This document shows, piece after piece, positions 21,926 through 33,599 of a stretch of DNA of 64,000 nucleotides. The notes below the pieces were generated by a model that worked only from the letters and a program-made list of their open reading frames with translations, searched no databases and was not told the origin of the DNA. Origin of the DNA: Mytilisepta virgata (lineage: Eukaryota; Mollusca; Bivalvia; Mytilida; Mytilidae). Location of the stretch: contig CM051519.1 in NCBI GenBank assembly GCA_028015205.1, positions 86,883,539 to 86,947,538 on the forward strand, given 5' to 3'. The translations under genes and the position numbers were made by a program. Numbering within the stretch: position 1 is the first letter of the stretch; each line of letters begins with the position of its first letter.

Positions 21926-22448
21926 TAGTTTTGCAATATTTTAGTTAAAAACTGAGTCCTCAAGAAAAAAAAAATAAATTTAAATTTCACTCGCTTACAC
22001 CACTGAAAATCAATTTGGTGTGGCCTAACTAGAATTACTTGAAAGAGTGTTAGCAGCAGGACTTTTTAATAATTCTTTTAAGTTGATAGTAAGCTGAATC
22101 TGTAACTGTGAGATTGCTTTTAAATGTGAAATATTTGAAGGTTTGGATAATGCATAAAAAATTCAGGAACATAAAAATCCAAAATCAAGAAAGTACATAT
22201 AGCACAAATTATTTGAAGAAAATACACATAATATATCTTGCAACTGGCATTTGCAGGATAAACACACTATATTTGCATTTTATTTGTACTCATGGCAAAA
22301 CAGGTGAGGAATGCTTGGTAAACCTCACAGCTCTATCTGTTTGTAAGGCTCGTATAAATGAAATGTATAATTTCCGACAAATAACGTGTATTGTATGTAT
22401 GTGCAAAAGACATGATGTGAAAATTTGACCAGTGGAAATTTTTTTCAG
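21926..22448 (+). other. Intron 11 end, no features
   Basis: AT-rich DNA leading to the exon 12 acceptor. Short open stretches on both strands have no recognisable domain. Confidence 0.4.
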
Positions 22449-22655
22449 TTGCCAAATGTATTGCCAAGAGGAATCCACTTAGCATCCTTGTTTATGTCTG
22501 GAGTGGAGACAGCAGTGTTTGCCAATGATGTGTGTGGAGCACCAATTCCATGGAATATGTGTTCTCCATGGCTGTACTTTGATGGAAAACTTTTCCACTA
22601 TAAACTGCTAAAAGCCAATAACAATACACCATTAATAGATATGTGTGATGGACAG
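22449..22655 (+). CDS. FAM120A: FAM120A-like exon 12
   Basis: Acceptor TTTTTTTCAG, donor GTAAAT at 22656, phase 0 both sides, 69 codons. Encodes RGIHLASLFMSGVETAVFAN then DVCGAPIPWNMCSPWLYFDG and KLFHYKLLKANN, PLIDMCDGQ. All these blocks occur in the same order in vertebrate FAM120 (GIQLSALFMSGVD, FANDACGQPIPW, CCPWMYFDGKLFQSKLLKA, PLIDLCDGQ). Confidence 0.96.
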
Positions 22656-22919
22656 GTAAATATACAAAACATGTATGAATGGCGAATGAGAGGGCATTTG
22701 TACTAATGTTACAGGGAGATTTACATGTAATCAGCTGTATTCATATTGTAGACTGAATTCCTTGCTGTTGTAGATGGACTTAAATTCATCAAATATTTTT
22801 CTGCAGCGAAGATAAACTTGCTTATCAAGCTGACGCAGGGCGTAAGATTGTCAACACACTGAAATTACTGTATTTTAGGGCAGCTGACTTCTTTCTTATA
22901 AATCAGATTTCGCGAAAAA

Positions 22920-23645
22920 AACGTCGGTCCCGTCGGTCCCGACCACCAAAAATTTCATAAGGTCTGGTATTTAAGTGTCTTGTGGCGGCCCGATTGTCCG
23001 ACTGTTCATCAGCTTTAGAATTTTGTTAAAAAATGTATTCAATTTGCGATTGTTGTGAAGTCAGAATTTTCAAAATTATTTATCAACTGAATTAGTTTTT
23101 GTCATCATCCAGTCTTCTATTCCTCAAAAACAAATAAGTTTATTCATCCAAAACATGAAAATAAATCCAATCAATTTTTTACACCTGGAAGTTAGGTTAA
23201 GTTGGTAACAACAAAGTAAAGTTTGGTATAACTACGCTTCCCATTTTGTGTTAGACACGAGGATGAAATTTAAATTAATATTAAACATATTCTACATCAC
23301 TGAGTTCACAATTCCTTTTCTCTAACCTGTAAATTGAATTGACATTGATCTTATCAAATAAATATTCACATTGGGTTCCGTTCCGAATCCGGATTACGAC
23401 CACGTTGCCCACATGTCAAACCATGGCAGGTGGTTTGTCATCGTTGTTGTTTATGGATTTAAAATAGCAATTTTCATTAATATTGATAATGAATTCATGA
23501 AAAACAACTCTGAAAGTATGGGCTTTAATTTCATATTGTTTTACTTACCATTCATTACACAAATCAATCTACTGGAAGCCAACAACGATCCCATAACAAC
23601 AAAAAAACTAATTTTCCATCAGTTTTTCTTATTTCCTAAATAATA
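22920..23645 (+). repeat. Dispersed repeat, uninterrupted copy
   Basis: From about 23112 to 23640 this matches bases 29105-29183 plus 31197-31680: CCTCAAAAACAAATAAGTTT, AACGAAGTAAAGTTCGGTAT-like, GAATTGACATTGATCTTAT, GTTGCCCACATGTCAAA, CAATCTACTGGAA. The second copy is split by an AGCTCACC element. It contains no recognisable protein. Confidence 0.75.
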
Positions 23646-23996
23646 GGTGTTTTTTAATATCACCAAATTTGCCGCAGAAGAATAAAATTTTATAGAAATA
23701 ATAAAAGATTTTTTTTTACTTTTTCAGTTATTTTCAGGTTTGCTGTTGATGTTCCAGTTTTACCCTAATAACATGAATAATGAATATGGCCTAATCATCT
23801 TTTGTTGTTAAAATTTTCGCAGATTGTAGGACTACCAATTTTATTGTGGGACCGGCAGAATTTTGCATTCTGTCGGTCATATGACTGACAGAAAATTTTA
23901 GGTATTCGCAAACTCTGATAAATGCGTCCTCGTTGCTTACTGCTTGTGTATTGATACACTGTTTGAAAGTAGTGCAGTGTCCATAAACAGGGCTCT

Positions 23997-24186
23997 TGTG
24001 AGTTCGAATCTTGCGTGTGGCGGGGTGTGTTCGACTGCGATCTAAATTGACAAGGATTGCCAATTTTCCTACCAAAGGTAAATGGTTCTCTGAGGGTACT
24101 CTGGCTTCTTCCACCAATAAAAACTGGCCGCCACGAAATAGCTAGATGTGCTGAAAACGGCGTAAAATCCCATCAAAACAAACAAA
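23997..24186 (+). mobile_element. SINE-A, truncated at the B box, 14-bp TSD
   Basis: Starts TGTGAGTTCGAATCTTGCG (the B box) and keeps the core and 3' end of the full-length SINE at 55711. Flanked by a perfect 14-bp duplication ATAAACAGGGCTCT at 23983-23996 and 24187-24200. The whole A-box half of the head is absent, so it could not be transcribed from its own promoter. Confidence 0.9.
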
Positions 24187-24200
24187 ATAAACAGGGCTCT

Positions 24201-25253
24201 GTTGAACAGTTGTTGAAGTCACTGAACCAGTCTCAATTGTAGGCTTGTGCATTACCTGGGGAAATTTTGATCTATCTTTTTAAATAGATTTAATTACATA
24301 ATTCTTGTACAATGCGACTCTATATTAATTTAGATGTTTATACAATCCAGAAAGCGTGTCTCAAAGAAAGGTCGATACGATTTGATGCTACGTCATGTCG
24401 GCCAGTTGAAAATGTAAACAAGTTCATTGTCAATATCAGTCTTCACATAACAGATATGAATTCCCATGCTCAGGTGTGCTGGTGCGACCGATTTACCATA
24501 CACTGTTCTGAGCAGTTATTGATATTTTCATGAATATTTTTGTGTATGACCAAAATATAAATGATTGTTTGTTTCCCCAAACCTGGCTGTATCAATTTAT
24601 CAGGTTCAAGGAACTTTCAAGGACTAGTGTTTTTCGGAGAGGGCTTATATAGGCTTAGCCTGCTGCCCAATCCTATTCATAACTTTTTATGAATAAAATC
24701 TTGTTTATATTAAATAATTATAAACAAATTCGCCTTTAAGACGTAGTCTGCAGACATGCATTTTAATCAGACCGCAGACTATACATCGCACGTGCTCATA
24801 AATAATTAGTACACAGGAATTCGCCTGTTCACGTAGAATATCTAAATATAAAATCGCATCATATAAAATATATGCGAAGTACGTGTGCAGTACATTCTAA
24901 ACTATTTATATGAAATGGAATAAAAGAAACTACAAGGTGAAGGAGAGAGCACAAGGGTTATTTATAGAACACATGTATTATTTTTATTATCTTTCAACCC
25001 TTTACATATATTATTAATTGACCCAATATATTTTTGTTGATTCCATCCTGGATCCATCTAATTTGACTTTCATGAAGATCGTTTGGCTATTTTCGGCAAA
25101 CATCAATTATTACAGTACATAAATTATCTGAACAATGTTTGGTCGTTATATCGAGAATTTTGCACGGGAAATCCTGTGGATTGACCACTTGACTTGAAGG
25201 GGTGGTTTTGGATGACAAAGTCATATACATTCAAGAACAAGACTTATCTTTTT
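24201..25253 (+). other. Intron 12 spacer, no features
   Basis: AT-rich with no repeat family shared with the rest of the window that I could see and no exon-like frame. Confidence 0.4.
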
Positions 25254-26052
25254 AGCTCACCTGTCCTAAAAGGACATGTTAGCTTTTGCCATTACCGGGC
25301 GTCTGTCCGTCAGAAATTTTTTCAAGATCTTCTCTTCTGAAACCACTGAACCAATTACAGCCATACTTAGTCTGAATGATTCTTTGGGTATCTAGATTAA
25401 AGTTTGTTTTATTTTCTTGTCTGTCAAGAAACATGGCCGCCATGGCTAAAAATAGAACATGGGTGAAAATGCACTTTTTGGCTCACGTCTAGAAAAGTAA
25501 AGCAGTTATGGCAAAACTGACGGTAGTGAAAATGTTTATGAGGTCAAGTTCTACCTGTCCTAAAATTTTCAGACCAATCGGTCAACCCATTTTTAGGTTA
25601 TTGCCCCTAAATTGTTAATTTTAAGGCAATTTTGCAGTTTTAGGTTATTAGCTGAATATTGTTATAGATAAAGACAAACGGTATGCTGTAAAAATGTTCA
25701 GCAAAGTAAGATCTACAAATAAGTCAGCATGACCAAAATTGTTAATTGACCCCTTGTAGGAGTTTTTGCCCTTGAAAGATTATTTACATGTAAACAGATA
25801 TATTTGGGTTAAGGACCTTTTAATTTACCTGTACAAGTAAAAAAGAAAGGTCAAAGGTCAGGGTCATTGAAAAAGTCCATAGCAACCGATGAAAAAGTCC
25901 CTACCAACCATATCTATTTGGGTTCAGGATTTTAGATGTGCAGGTGAATATTAAGGAGAAAATTGTGACGGTATACATTAAATAGCAAAAATAAAGATCT
26001 ACTGGTACACAAAAGATAACAGGTGAGCGATTCAGGCTCTTGGGAGCCTCTT
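25254..26052 (+). mobile_element. AGCTCACC-family element (copy 6)
   Basis: Begins AGCTCACCTGTCCTAAAAGG. It contains the alternative interior (ATGGCCGCCATGGCTAAAAA, AGAACATGGG, TTTTCAGACCAATCGGTCAA, AAGTAAGATCTACAAATAAG). It ends GGTGAGCGATTCAGGC, stem GGCTCTTGGGAGCC, then CTCTTG, a mutated CTAG. The same interior type occurs at 41500-41880 and 57120-57520. Confidence 0.82.
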
Positions 26053-27344
26053 GTTTGAAATTATGATTTGTTATTTGTTAGTTGAATTTCTGGTTAAAGA
26101 TATCCGTTCAACATAATTTCTAAATGGAATAGTATGAGCGTCTCCAAATTTGTTAAATGATCAATTATTCTATTACACAATGGTAGATTTGAGGTAAATT
26201 TATTATATGACAGTGCATTATCAGCATGAAGGTGGAACCAGTATTTAATTATTAAGGTAGGAAACCCTGCTAAGACTTGAAACAAGACTATTAAAGGCAT
26301 AGGTAAATGAGGTTATTGCGAAAAATTTAGCAGCAGCACTGTAGATCAGCACTTCAGTGCTATGGTTATATCATTAAACAATGTTATGACTGCATATTCC
26401 ATGTGTTTTTATTAACCATATGTACACAATACAGTCAGATTTCATATTAGAACCTCCATTAGCAAAAGTAGTTGATAATTTCTAAAATGTTGATTTGTAT
26501 TGAGCTAAATTAACTTCATCCATTAATTCACATCATTAGGGCCCCACATCGGAGTGTTAGGAGTTACAGACTACCCAACTTAATATGGAAGATGTATATT
26601 TATCATACCTTGATCAAGTTTGATTGGGCTGTTGGATAATATTTATGGGAATAACTACCCTTGGCTTCGTTTTTCCCTAGTGCTCTAGATTCTACATTTT
26701 TATGGTCCCGCCACTAAGTGTTCAGGCCATATAGTTACGCTGATGAGAGGTAACTCCTTGAAATGCGTCGTATACAGCATAGTATAAATTTTCTATATCT
26801 AATATTAGTATCTTTGGATTGTTATTTTTTTTACCCTTGTTCATAATTCCACAACGGATAGTTATACAGACTTTTTTTCTAAATTCCTTCAGATATTGAA
26901 CTGATTTTTGGTATGTGAGTCTACCATGATGAGTTACAGATCAAGTTCAAGTTTTGTTCCCCTCCGCTGATTTTTGCCGATATTACTGGCTTTGGACTTT
27001 GAAAATTCCATGAAAATAACACCTTTCTGGACTTTTTTCTAAACGCCTTCAGATATTGAGCTGATTTTTGGTATGCTAGTCAGACATGTCAGATGAGTTA
27101 CAGATCGAGTTCAGGTTTCATTCCTTGATCAGTAAGTTTCAAAATCAATTATACACAAATGTGATTAGTTTGGTAACTAGAGGCAGGCAGGTGGATCTAA
27201 ACAATAATGGGGAAAATCTGGTTTGCTATCAAGCTGACAGCTCATTTCTTGTTTTATTATAACAACACTATAGTTTCTAAAGACTTGGGTGATATTTATA
27301 ACTGATGTATCAAATTTCTAGTTTGTGTTTGATTTCTGTTTTAG
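26053..27344 (+). repeat. Intron 12 end with two ~160-bp modules
   Basis: About 26865-27125 holds a module repeated twice at 162-bp spacing (CTTCAGATATTGAACTGATT, TTTGGTATGTGAGTC, GAGTTACAGATCAAGTTCA). The remainder is AT-rich and unrecognised. Confidence 0.55.
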
Positions 27345-27642
27345 GTTGATCAGGTGCTGCGAGTAGAAAGAATGCGCCAGGCAATTATGGAAGGTCTTAA
27401 AGTGGAATTTGCCCGTCCCCTTCTTCCTTCCGCTGCAATGTCCATGTATACCAATTACCCATTCAATCAATTTGCAAATCCAATGGGTATGAATCTAAGG
27501 CCTGCTGGTATGAGAGGTGGGCCTGGCATGCCACCAGATATGCGGGGCCCTGGTATGAGAGGAGGCCCAGGCATGAGACCTGGTGTGCCAGCTGGTATGG
27601 GACAGCAGCCAAAATCACCTGGAAGAGGGAGGGGAATTCTGG
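27345..27642 (+). CDS. FAM120A: FAM120A-like exon 13, Met/Gly/Arg-rich
   Basis: Acceptor GTTTTAG, donor GTAAAT at 27643, phase 0 in and 1 out, 99 codons. Begins VDQVLRVERMRQAIMEGL, matching vertebrate AAKVEKMRQSVLEGL. It then turns into low complexity with repeats of the type GMRGGPGMPPDMRGPG, ending QQPKSPGRGRGILG. Vertebrate FAM120A has a Pro- then RGG-rich segment here that is thought to bind RNA; the mussel version is unusually methionine-rich. Confidence 0.9.
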
Positions 27643-29104
27643 GTAAATATCAAGTTAAAGGTGCGGAATAAAACCTTACTTAGTTTGCTTTTGTCTTTAT
27701 CTGTTAATTGCTTTTTTTGTTCCATCTTCTGGAACAGGTCTTGTCTCTCTGTATTACTTAAAATAGTTTAGTTTTTGAACAATCTGGTGAAGATTTTCTA
27801 CTATTATTCTCTTTTTTAAATAAATTAAATGTTTTGTGAATACAATATAGTTTATTATTGTGAGAGTATTAATAGGTAAGCATAATTACCTGTCGTCGTC
27901 AGTCTGCAAACCTGTGAGTTTTTTTATTGTTATTACTTGAATGAAAACTAGTTATTACAAATACCTTATCACTATGAAAATTCCTTTTAAAAGCAAACGT
28001 TTGTACCATACTTACTCTATTTACTGGACACTAAAATACACCTACATGTATTTTTAAGGAAAATTGGAAAGTCGTAGAAAAAATAGAGTTTTCGTATTTC
28101 CATCCACATCGTTGTCATTTTTTGACTCCATATGATCAACCTGTTCAATGTACTTTAAGAATATGAATAGGCAATCAAAATAATTGTTTATACTTGCGGT
28201 ATTGTTATTTGATTTTGCTTTCATGATTTATCTTTTTGTACCTTCAAATTAAGTTAACTTAATGTTGAAGACGAAAACAGTAGCGAACTTCAAACGACCC
28301 GCCATGTTGTTGACTAATATGTGAACATCTCACAAATTATTTTTACGATCTGGATTTGGAGCATCTCACAAATGATTTTTACAACGCATGTTACATTTGT
28401 AGTCTCACTGTTTTTTGAACATATAACAATTAAATGTCTTATAAACAATAAACAACGAGGATTTTGTTTTGTAAAAACATTATTCATTTCATCTAAAAAA
28501 AAATTAAATTTATTTCTCTGAGAAACGCAAATACACAATTCCTTTCCGAACTCAATTCAGATTTCTTTTCAAAGGTATACTTCCAGGTAGGAAAAATTAA
28601 ATAAAATTTACTTAAAAATCGATTATTTCAATCAAATTTATTAAGGTAGATAGTTTAAATGGTTTAGAAAGACGAAATAAACACTCGATGAGGACTGAAA
28701 GTAATTAACTTACCTAAGAAGTTAAAATTACTGTCACCACCTGAGAACTACGATCGTAACTTTGACAATTTTGAAATCTTCGAAAAAATAAAGTTATCAA
28801 AAAATTTAATTTTGCTTTAATTTTCAAAAGTGTCGAATAATTAGGCCGTCCAATAATTAGGCATAATGTATCACTATTTGTGGACATCAATTCTTTCATG
28901 TTTAAAACTTGTATATTTGAAGCAAGGTACTGTTGATTTTCGCCCTTAAGGCTATGCCTCTTACTGTTGAGGGCCCTTTTTTGGGAAATTTGGGCAGTTC
29001 TTTTCCCTTGACCCTCGTATAGGATGATGGAAAATCATATCAGTGATCTGGCAAAGGCTGGAGTAAAGTTTTATCCTAAAACACAGAAAACCTTGTCAGC
29101 ATCG
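27643..29104 (+). other. Intron 13, first part, no features
   Basis: AT-rich. CATCTCACAAATTATTTTTAC is directly repeated once within 40 bp near 28326-28383. Nothing else recognised. Confidence 0.4.
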
Positions 29105-29183
29105 GGTCTTTCATTCCTCAAAACAAATAAGTTTATTCATCCTAAACATGAATACAAAATTTAAAACAAATTTAATCATTTTT

Positions 29184-31196
29184 AGCTCACCTGACCCAAA
29201 GGGTCAAGTGAGCTTTTCTCATCACTTGGCGTCCGTCGTCCGTCGTCCGGCGTCGTCGTTAACATTTTACATTTTGAACTTCTTCTAGAGAACCACTGAA
29301 TGGAATGAAACCAAACATGGCATGAATGTTCCTTATGAGGTGCTGACCAAGTGTTGTTACTTTGTAGCCGATCCATCATCCAAGATGGCCGCCAGCGGGG
29401 AACTTAGTTTAACATAGGACCCTATGGGAAATGCATACAAATGACTTCTTTTAGAGAACCACTGAATGGAATGAAACTAAATCTGGCATGAATGTTCCTT
29501 ATGAGGTGCTGACCAAGTGTTGTTACTTTGTAGCCGATCCATCATCCAAGATGGCCGCCAGAGGGGGACTTAGTTTAACATAGGACCCTATGGGAAATGC
29601 ATACAAATGACTTCTTTTAGAGAACCATTGAATGGAATGAAACCAAACATGGCATGAATGTTCCTTATGAGGTGCTGACCAAGTGTTGTTACTTTGTAGC
29701 CGATCCATAATCCAAGATGGCCGCCAGCGGGGGACTTAGTTTAACATAGAACCCTATGGGAAATGCATACAAATGACTTCTTTTAGAGAACCATTGAATG
29801 GAATGAAACTAAATCTGGCATGAATGTTCCTTATGAGGTGCTGACCAAGTGTTGTTACTTTGTAGCCGATCCATCATCCAAGATGGCCGCCAGCGGGGAA
29901 CTTAGTTTAACATAGGACCCTATGGGAAATGCATACAAATGACTTCTTTTAGTGACCCACTTAATGGAATGAAACCAAACATGGCATGAATATTCCTTAT
30001 GAAGTGCTGACCAAGTGTTGTTACTTTGTAGCCGATCCATCATCCAAGATGGCCGCCAGCGGGGAACTTAGTTTAACATAGGACCCTATGGGAAATGCAT
30101 ACAAATGACTTCTTTTAGAGAACCACTGAATGGAATGAAAGTAAATCTGGCATGAATGTTCCTTATGAGGTGCTGACCAAGTGTTGTTACTTTGTAGCCG
30201 ATCCATCATCCAAGATGGCCGCCAGAGGGGGACTTAGTTTAACATAGGACCCTATGGGAAATGCATACAAATGATTTCTTTTAGAGAACCGTTGAATAGA
30301 ATGAAACCAAACATGGCATGAATGTTCCTTATGAGGTGCTGACCAAGTGTTGTTACTTTGTAGCCGATCCATAATCCAAGATGGCCGCCAGCGGGAGACT
30401 AAGTTTAACATTGGACCCTATGGGAAAAGCATACAAATGACTTCTTTTAGAGAACCACTGAATGGAATGTAACAAAACATAGCATGAATGTTCCTTATGA
30501 GGTGCTGACCAAGTGTTGTTACTTTGTAGCCGATCCATAATCCAAGATGGCCGCCAGCGGGGGACTTAGTTTAACATAGAACCCTATGGGAAATGCATAC
30601 AAATGACTTCTTCTAGTGACCCACTTAATGGAATGAAACCAAACATGGCATGAATATTCCTTATGAAGTGCTGACCAAGTCTTGTTACTTTGTAGCAGAT
30701 CCATCATCCAAGATGGCCGCCAGCGGGGAACTTAGTTTAACATAGGACCCTATGGGAAATGCATACAAATGACTTCTTTTAGAGAACCACTGAATGGAAT
30801 GAAACTAAATCTGGCATGAATGTTCCTTATGAGGTGCTGACCAAGCGTTGTTACTTTGTAGCCGATCCATCATCCAAGATTGCCGCCAGCAGGGGACTAA
30901 GTTTAACATTGGACCCTATGGGAAATGCATACAAATGATTTCTTTTAGAGAACCACTGAATGGAATGTAACAAAACATAGCATGAATGTTCCTTATGAGG
31001 TGCTGACCAAGTGTTGTTACTTTGTTGCCGATCCATGATCCAAGATGTTTAGAAGTCTATCAGAAAATTGTAAAAAAAATTCTGAATGGTCACAACTTGA
31101 CCACATATTCAAAAATAATAATGATAAGATGTCTTCAGTAGCTATTGTAATCCCATTAGATACAGGTGAGCGACACAGGCTCTTGAGAGCCTCTAG
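29184..31196 (+). mobile_element. AGCTCACC-family element (copy 7) with 11 x 166-bp array
   Basis: 5' palindrome AGCTCACCTGACCCAAAGGG / TCAAGTGAGCT. Then about 11 monomers of 166 bp (TGTTACTTTGTAGCCGATCC, ATCCAAGATGGCCGCCAGCG, ATAGGACCCTATGGGAAATG, GACTTCTTTTAGAGAACCAC). A non-repeated tail with GAAGTCTATCAGAAAATTG follows, then GGTGAGCGACACAGGC, stem GGCTCTTGAGAGCC, CTCTAG, TTTT. Monomers are highly similar. It sits inside the dispersed repeat also seen intact at 22920-23645. Confidence 0.9.
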
Positions 31197-31685
31197 TTTT
31201 GTAAGGTTAAGATAGTAATAAACGAAGTAAAGTTCGGTATAACTACGCTTTTGATTTCGCTTTAGATTATAACAAGGATGAAATTTAAATTAATATTACA
31301 AAATTAAACATATTCTACTTCATAATTCCTTTTATTTAACCTATAAATGAATTGACATTGATCTTATACGAAGACGAAAGAAACAAATCAAATAATTAAT
31401 CTTTAGGTTCCATTCCGAATATGGATTACAACCATATGTTGCCCACATGTCAAAACATGGAGGTTCGTTTGAAGTTTGACATCGTTATTAATTTTGGATT
31501 TAAAATGGAAATTTTTATGAATATTGATGATGAATTCATGAAAATCAAATGAAGTAACAACTAGGAAAGTACGGCTTTGATATAGTCTAGTTATATTTAC
31601 CGTTCCTTAAACAAATCAATCTACTGGAACTCAACGATCCCATAGCAACAAAAAACCTATTTTTTCGTCATTTTTTCAAATTTAG
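31197..31685 (+). repeat. Dispersed repeat, right half (split copy)
   Basis: Continuation of the repeat at 29105-29183 after the inserted AGCTCACC element. It matches 23170-23640 collinearly (TAAAGTTCGGTATAACTACG, GATGAAATTTAAATTAATAT, CCATTCCGAATATGGATTAC). Confidence 0.75.
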
Positions 31686-31789
31686 TAAAAAATATGTTAA
31701 GTGACAAAAAATTAGAGAAATTAAGGAATATCTTTCAATTTACCGACCTAACTTTTTAGATTTGCTAAGATTTCTTCTCCTTGGCAGAC

Positions 31790-31846
31790 TGCCACTCAGG
31801 ATGAACATTGTCCAGGTGAGCAATACAGGCTTCTGGGAGCCTCTAG
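31790..31846 (+). mobile_element. Solo 3' end of an AGCTCACC element
   Basis: Only the terminal part is present: CCAGGTGAGCAATACAGGC, stem GGCTTCTGGGAGCC and CTCTAG followed by TTTTT. The 5' end and modules are missing. Confidence 0.75.
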
Positions 31847-31901
31847 TTTTTAATAGCCAGTCTTATTCTCATGTTTGTAATGTATTTTGAAGAATTAACT
31901 A

Positions 31902-32815
31902 CAGTCGACTCTCGTTGTCTCGAACTCGCTTGAGTCGAATTTTTTCTCCGGTCCCAAAAATCGTCCCATATAAATGTATGTATTTTTACTCCTGTTTAGT
32001 CGAATTCTTGTAAGTCGAAATTTTTTCTATCTCGAACTAATTTCATAGTCCCAAATTAACAAAACAACACAAATTCTGTTCATTATCTCGAAGTAATTAT
32101 CACCTGTCAAAACATCGCTTTCAGCAAATTCGGGGATTAAATGGCTTCGCCGGTGACCAGCCTAAATTGCTTGTCATCTTACCTTGATTGCCAATTAACA
32201 GGTCATCACCTTACAAAAGGTATTAATTAGTGACACATGATATATAAAGAGCTTTTAATGACATTAATCAACATTTTTGTTTGTTTACCGCCATGCGCTT
32301 GGTAGGTATAAATTACGGATTATGTAAACTGACCGGGTCGTTTCATCTATTGTATCGATGTTCTATAAATAACTTCGAATTAATAAAAAAATAATTTTGA
32401 GAAATTTGAGAAATTTAAAGCATTTTGTTATAAATATGAATCTTGATTGATCACTGGTATGCCTTTCAAAATGTCTTCTGATGAACCTGTTGCAAATGGA
32501 TCTGGTGAAGGACCCGGGCATGGTCCCGATGGGATAGCCAGATTCATAACCGCTGAACAAGCCAGTGAAGGACCCAGCCTAAAACCTGGGGGGATAGCTG
32601 GCTCAGTTGCATCAGGGAAAATAAAATGTTGAAACTGTCAATCACGAATATTAAAACGTACTTCGCTACCGGAACACAATACTGGTTTACTGGAAGACGC
32701 TAAATTATCTCCCCTGTTCTTTCTCGAAAAAATGTCAACTCCTTTTGAGTCGAACTTCGCCTATCGCGAATTTGTCTTGTGGTCCCGTGGAGTTCGAGAT
32801 AACGAGAGTCAACTG
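31902..32815 (+). mobile_element. Pogo/Tigger-like (Tc1-mariner) element, TA target site
   Basis: The ends are a 26-bp inverted repeat CAGT(C/T)GACTCTCGTT followed by (A/G)TCTCGAACTC. Both sides are flanked by TA (31900-31901, 32816-32817). Length is 914 bp. CAGT...ACTG ends with TA duplication are typical of pogo-like elements. A 61-codon frame at 32447-32632 shows no transposase motif, so the copy is non-autonomous. It ends 130 bp before exon 14. Confidence 0.85.
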
Positions 32816-32945
32816 TATACTGTCACCTCTCCCCAATTCAAGTCAACCACTACAAGGCGACTTCTTCATCCCAATTGCCCTCCAGCTTAGTCCTGTTCAA
32901 TATCTTACTCAAAGCTGAGGTATGAAAATAATTTTTAACTTACAG

Positions 32946-33114
32946 GGCAGTCTCCTATTGATACACGTGGTGGTCAGCTTGAGATAGCTGGTGTAGTGGT
33001 TGGAAGCTGGGGTGCAAATATTCCTGGCAGTCGTGGAGGAAATGGTGGTATGGGAGCAATGACACCAAGGGTTATGTCTGTTGGTGGTGGCCAGCGTAGA
33101 GGATATCCAAACAG
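32946..33114 (+). CDS. FAM120A: FAM120A-like exon 14
   Basis: Acceptor ACTTACAG, donor GTAGGT at 33115, phase 1 in and 2 out. Encodes GQSPIDTRGGQLEIAGVVVG then SWGANIPGSRGGNGG and PRVMSVGGGQRRGYPN. It matches vertebrate QGGKLEIAGTVVGHWAGSRRGRGGR...VVSVGG, a conserved island within the RNA-binding C-terminus. Confidence 0.95.
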
Positions 33115-33599
33115 GTAGGTTCTTCATAAATCAGTTGTGAGGATACAATATATTCAGAACAGGACATGGCGACTAATGATAATTCCAGTTACAAGATGAT
33201 GCTGACTTGAACCACACAAGTTATTGTTATCAATTTTTTCTGACATTTATCAGGTAAACTAAAAACAAATAGTAAAAGGGTGCCAAATTTTCAAGAATGG
33301 TTCTTGGTTGTTTTTAAAAGCTTTTCGGAGAGAGCATTTGGGTGTTTTAACAAAGTTCCCTGTTGAAATGACCCTTATGTGGTCATTATTGAGGTATTAT
33401 ATAAAAGATTCCACCAAATATCAATATAATTTCTTTAAAGATGTTTAGAGTTATTGATGCAAACAGGTGATGCTTGTTTTTCATGTCTCTTGTTAAAAGA
33501 TTGTGTAAGGAAAAATAGAACCCCAGCTTTTTTAAAAATTACTAGTGTGGTAGCAGTTAAGAAATCTATTTTTTTTCTTACAAATTGTTTATATTTCAG
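33115..33599 (+). other. Intron 14, no features
   Basis: AT-rich intron ending in a long pyrimidine tract. No repeats recognised. Confidence 0.4.

Noticed and set aside
29182..31036. Series of 61-74-codon minus-strand frames (LQSNNTWSAPHKEHSCHVWF type) repeating along the array
   Set aside because: They are by-products of the 166-bp monomer, which is not a multiple of three, so each frame ends after about one unit. The same occurs at 58407-59754. No start context, domain or independent support.
29184..31196. CRISPR array
   Set aside because: Monomers are 166 bp with no unique spacers, and the context is a eukaryotic intron.
32447..32632. 61-codon frame inside the pogo-like element as a transposase remnant
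   Set aside because: No helix-turn-helix or DDE motif is visible; Gly/Pro-rich text looks like chance.
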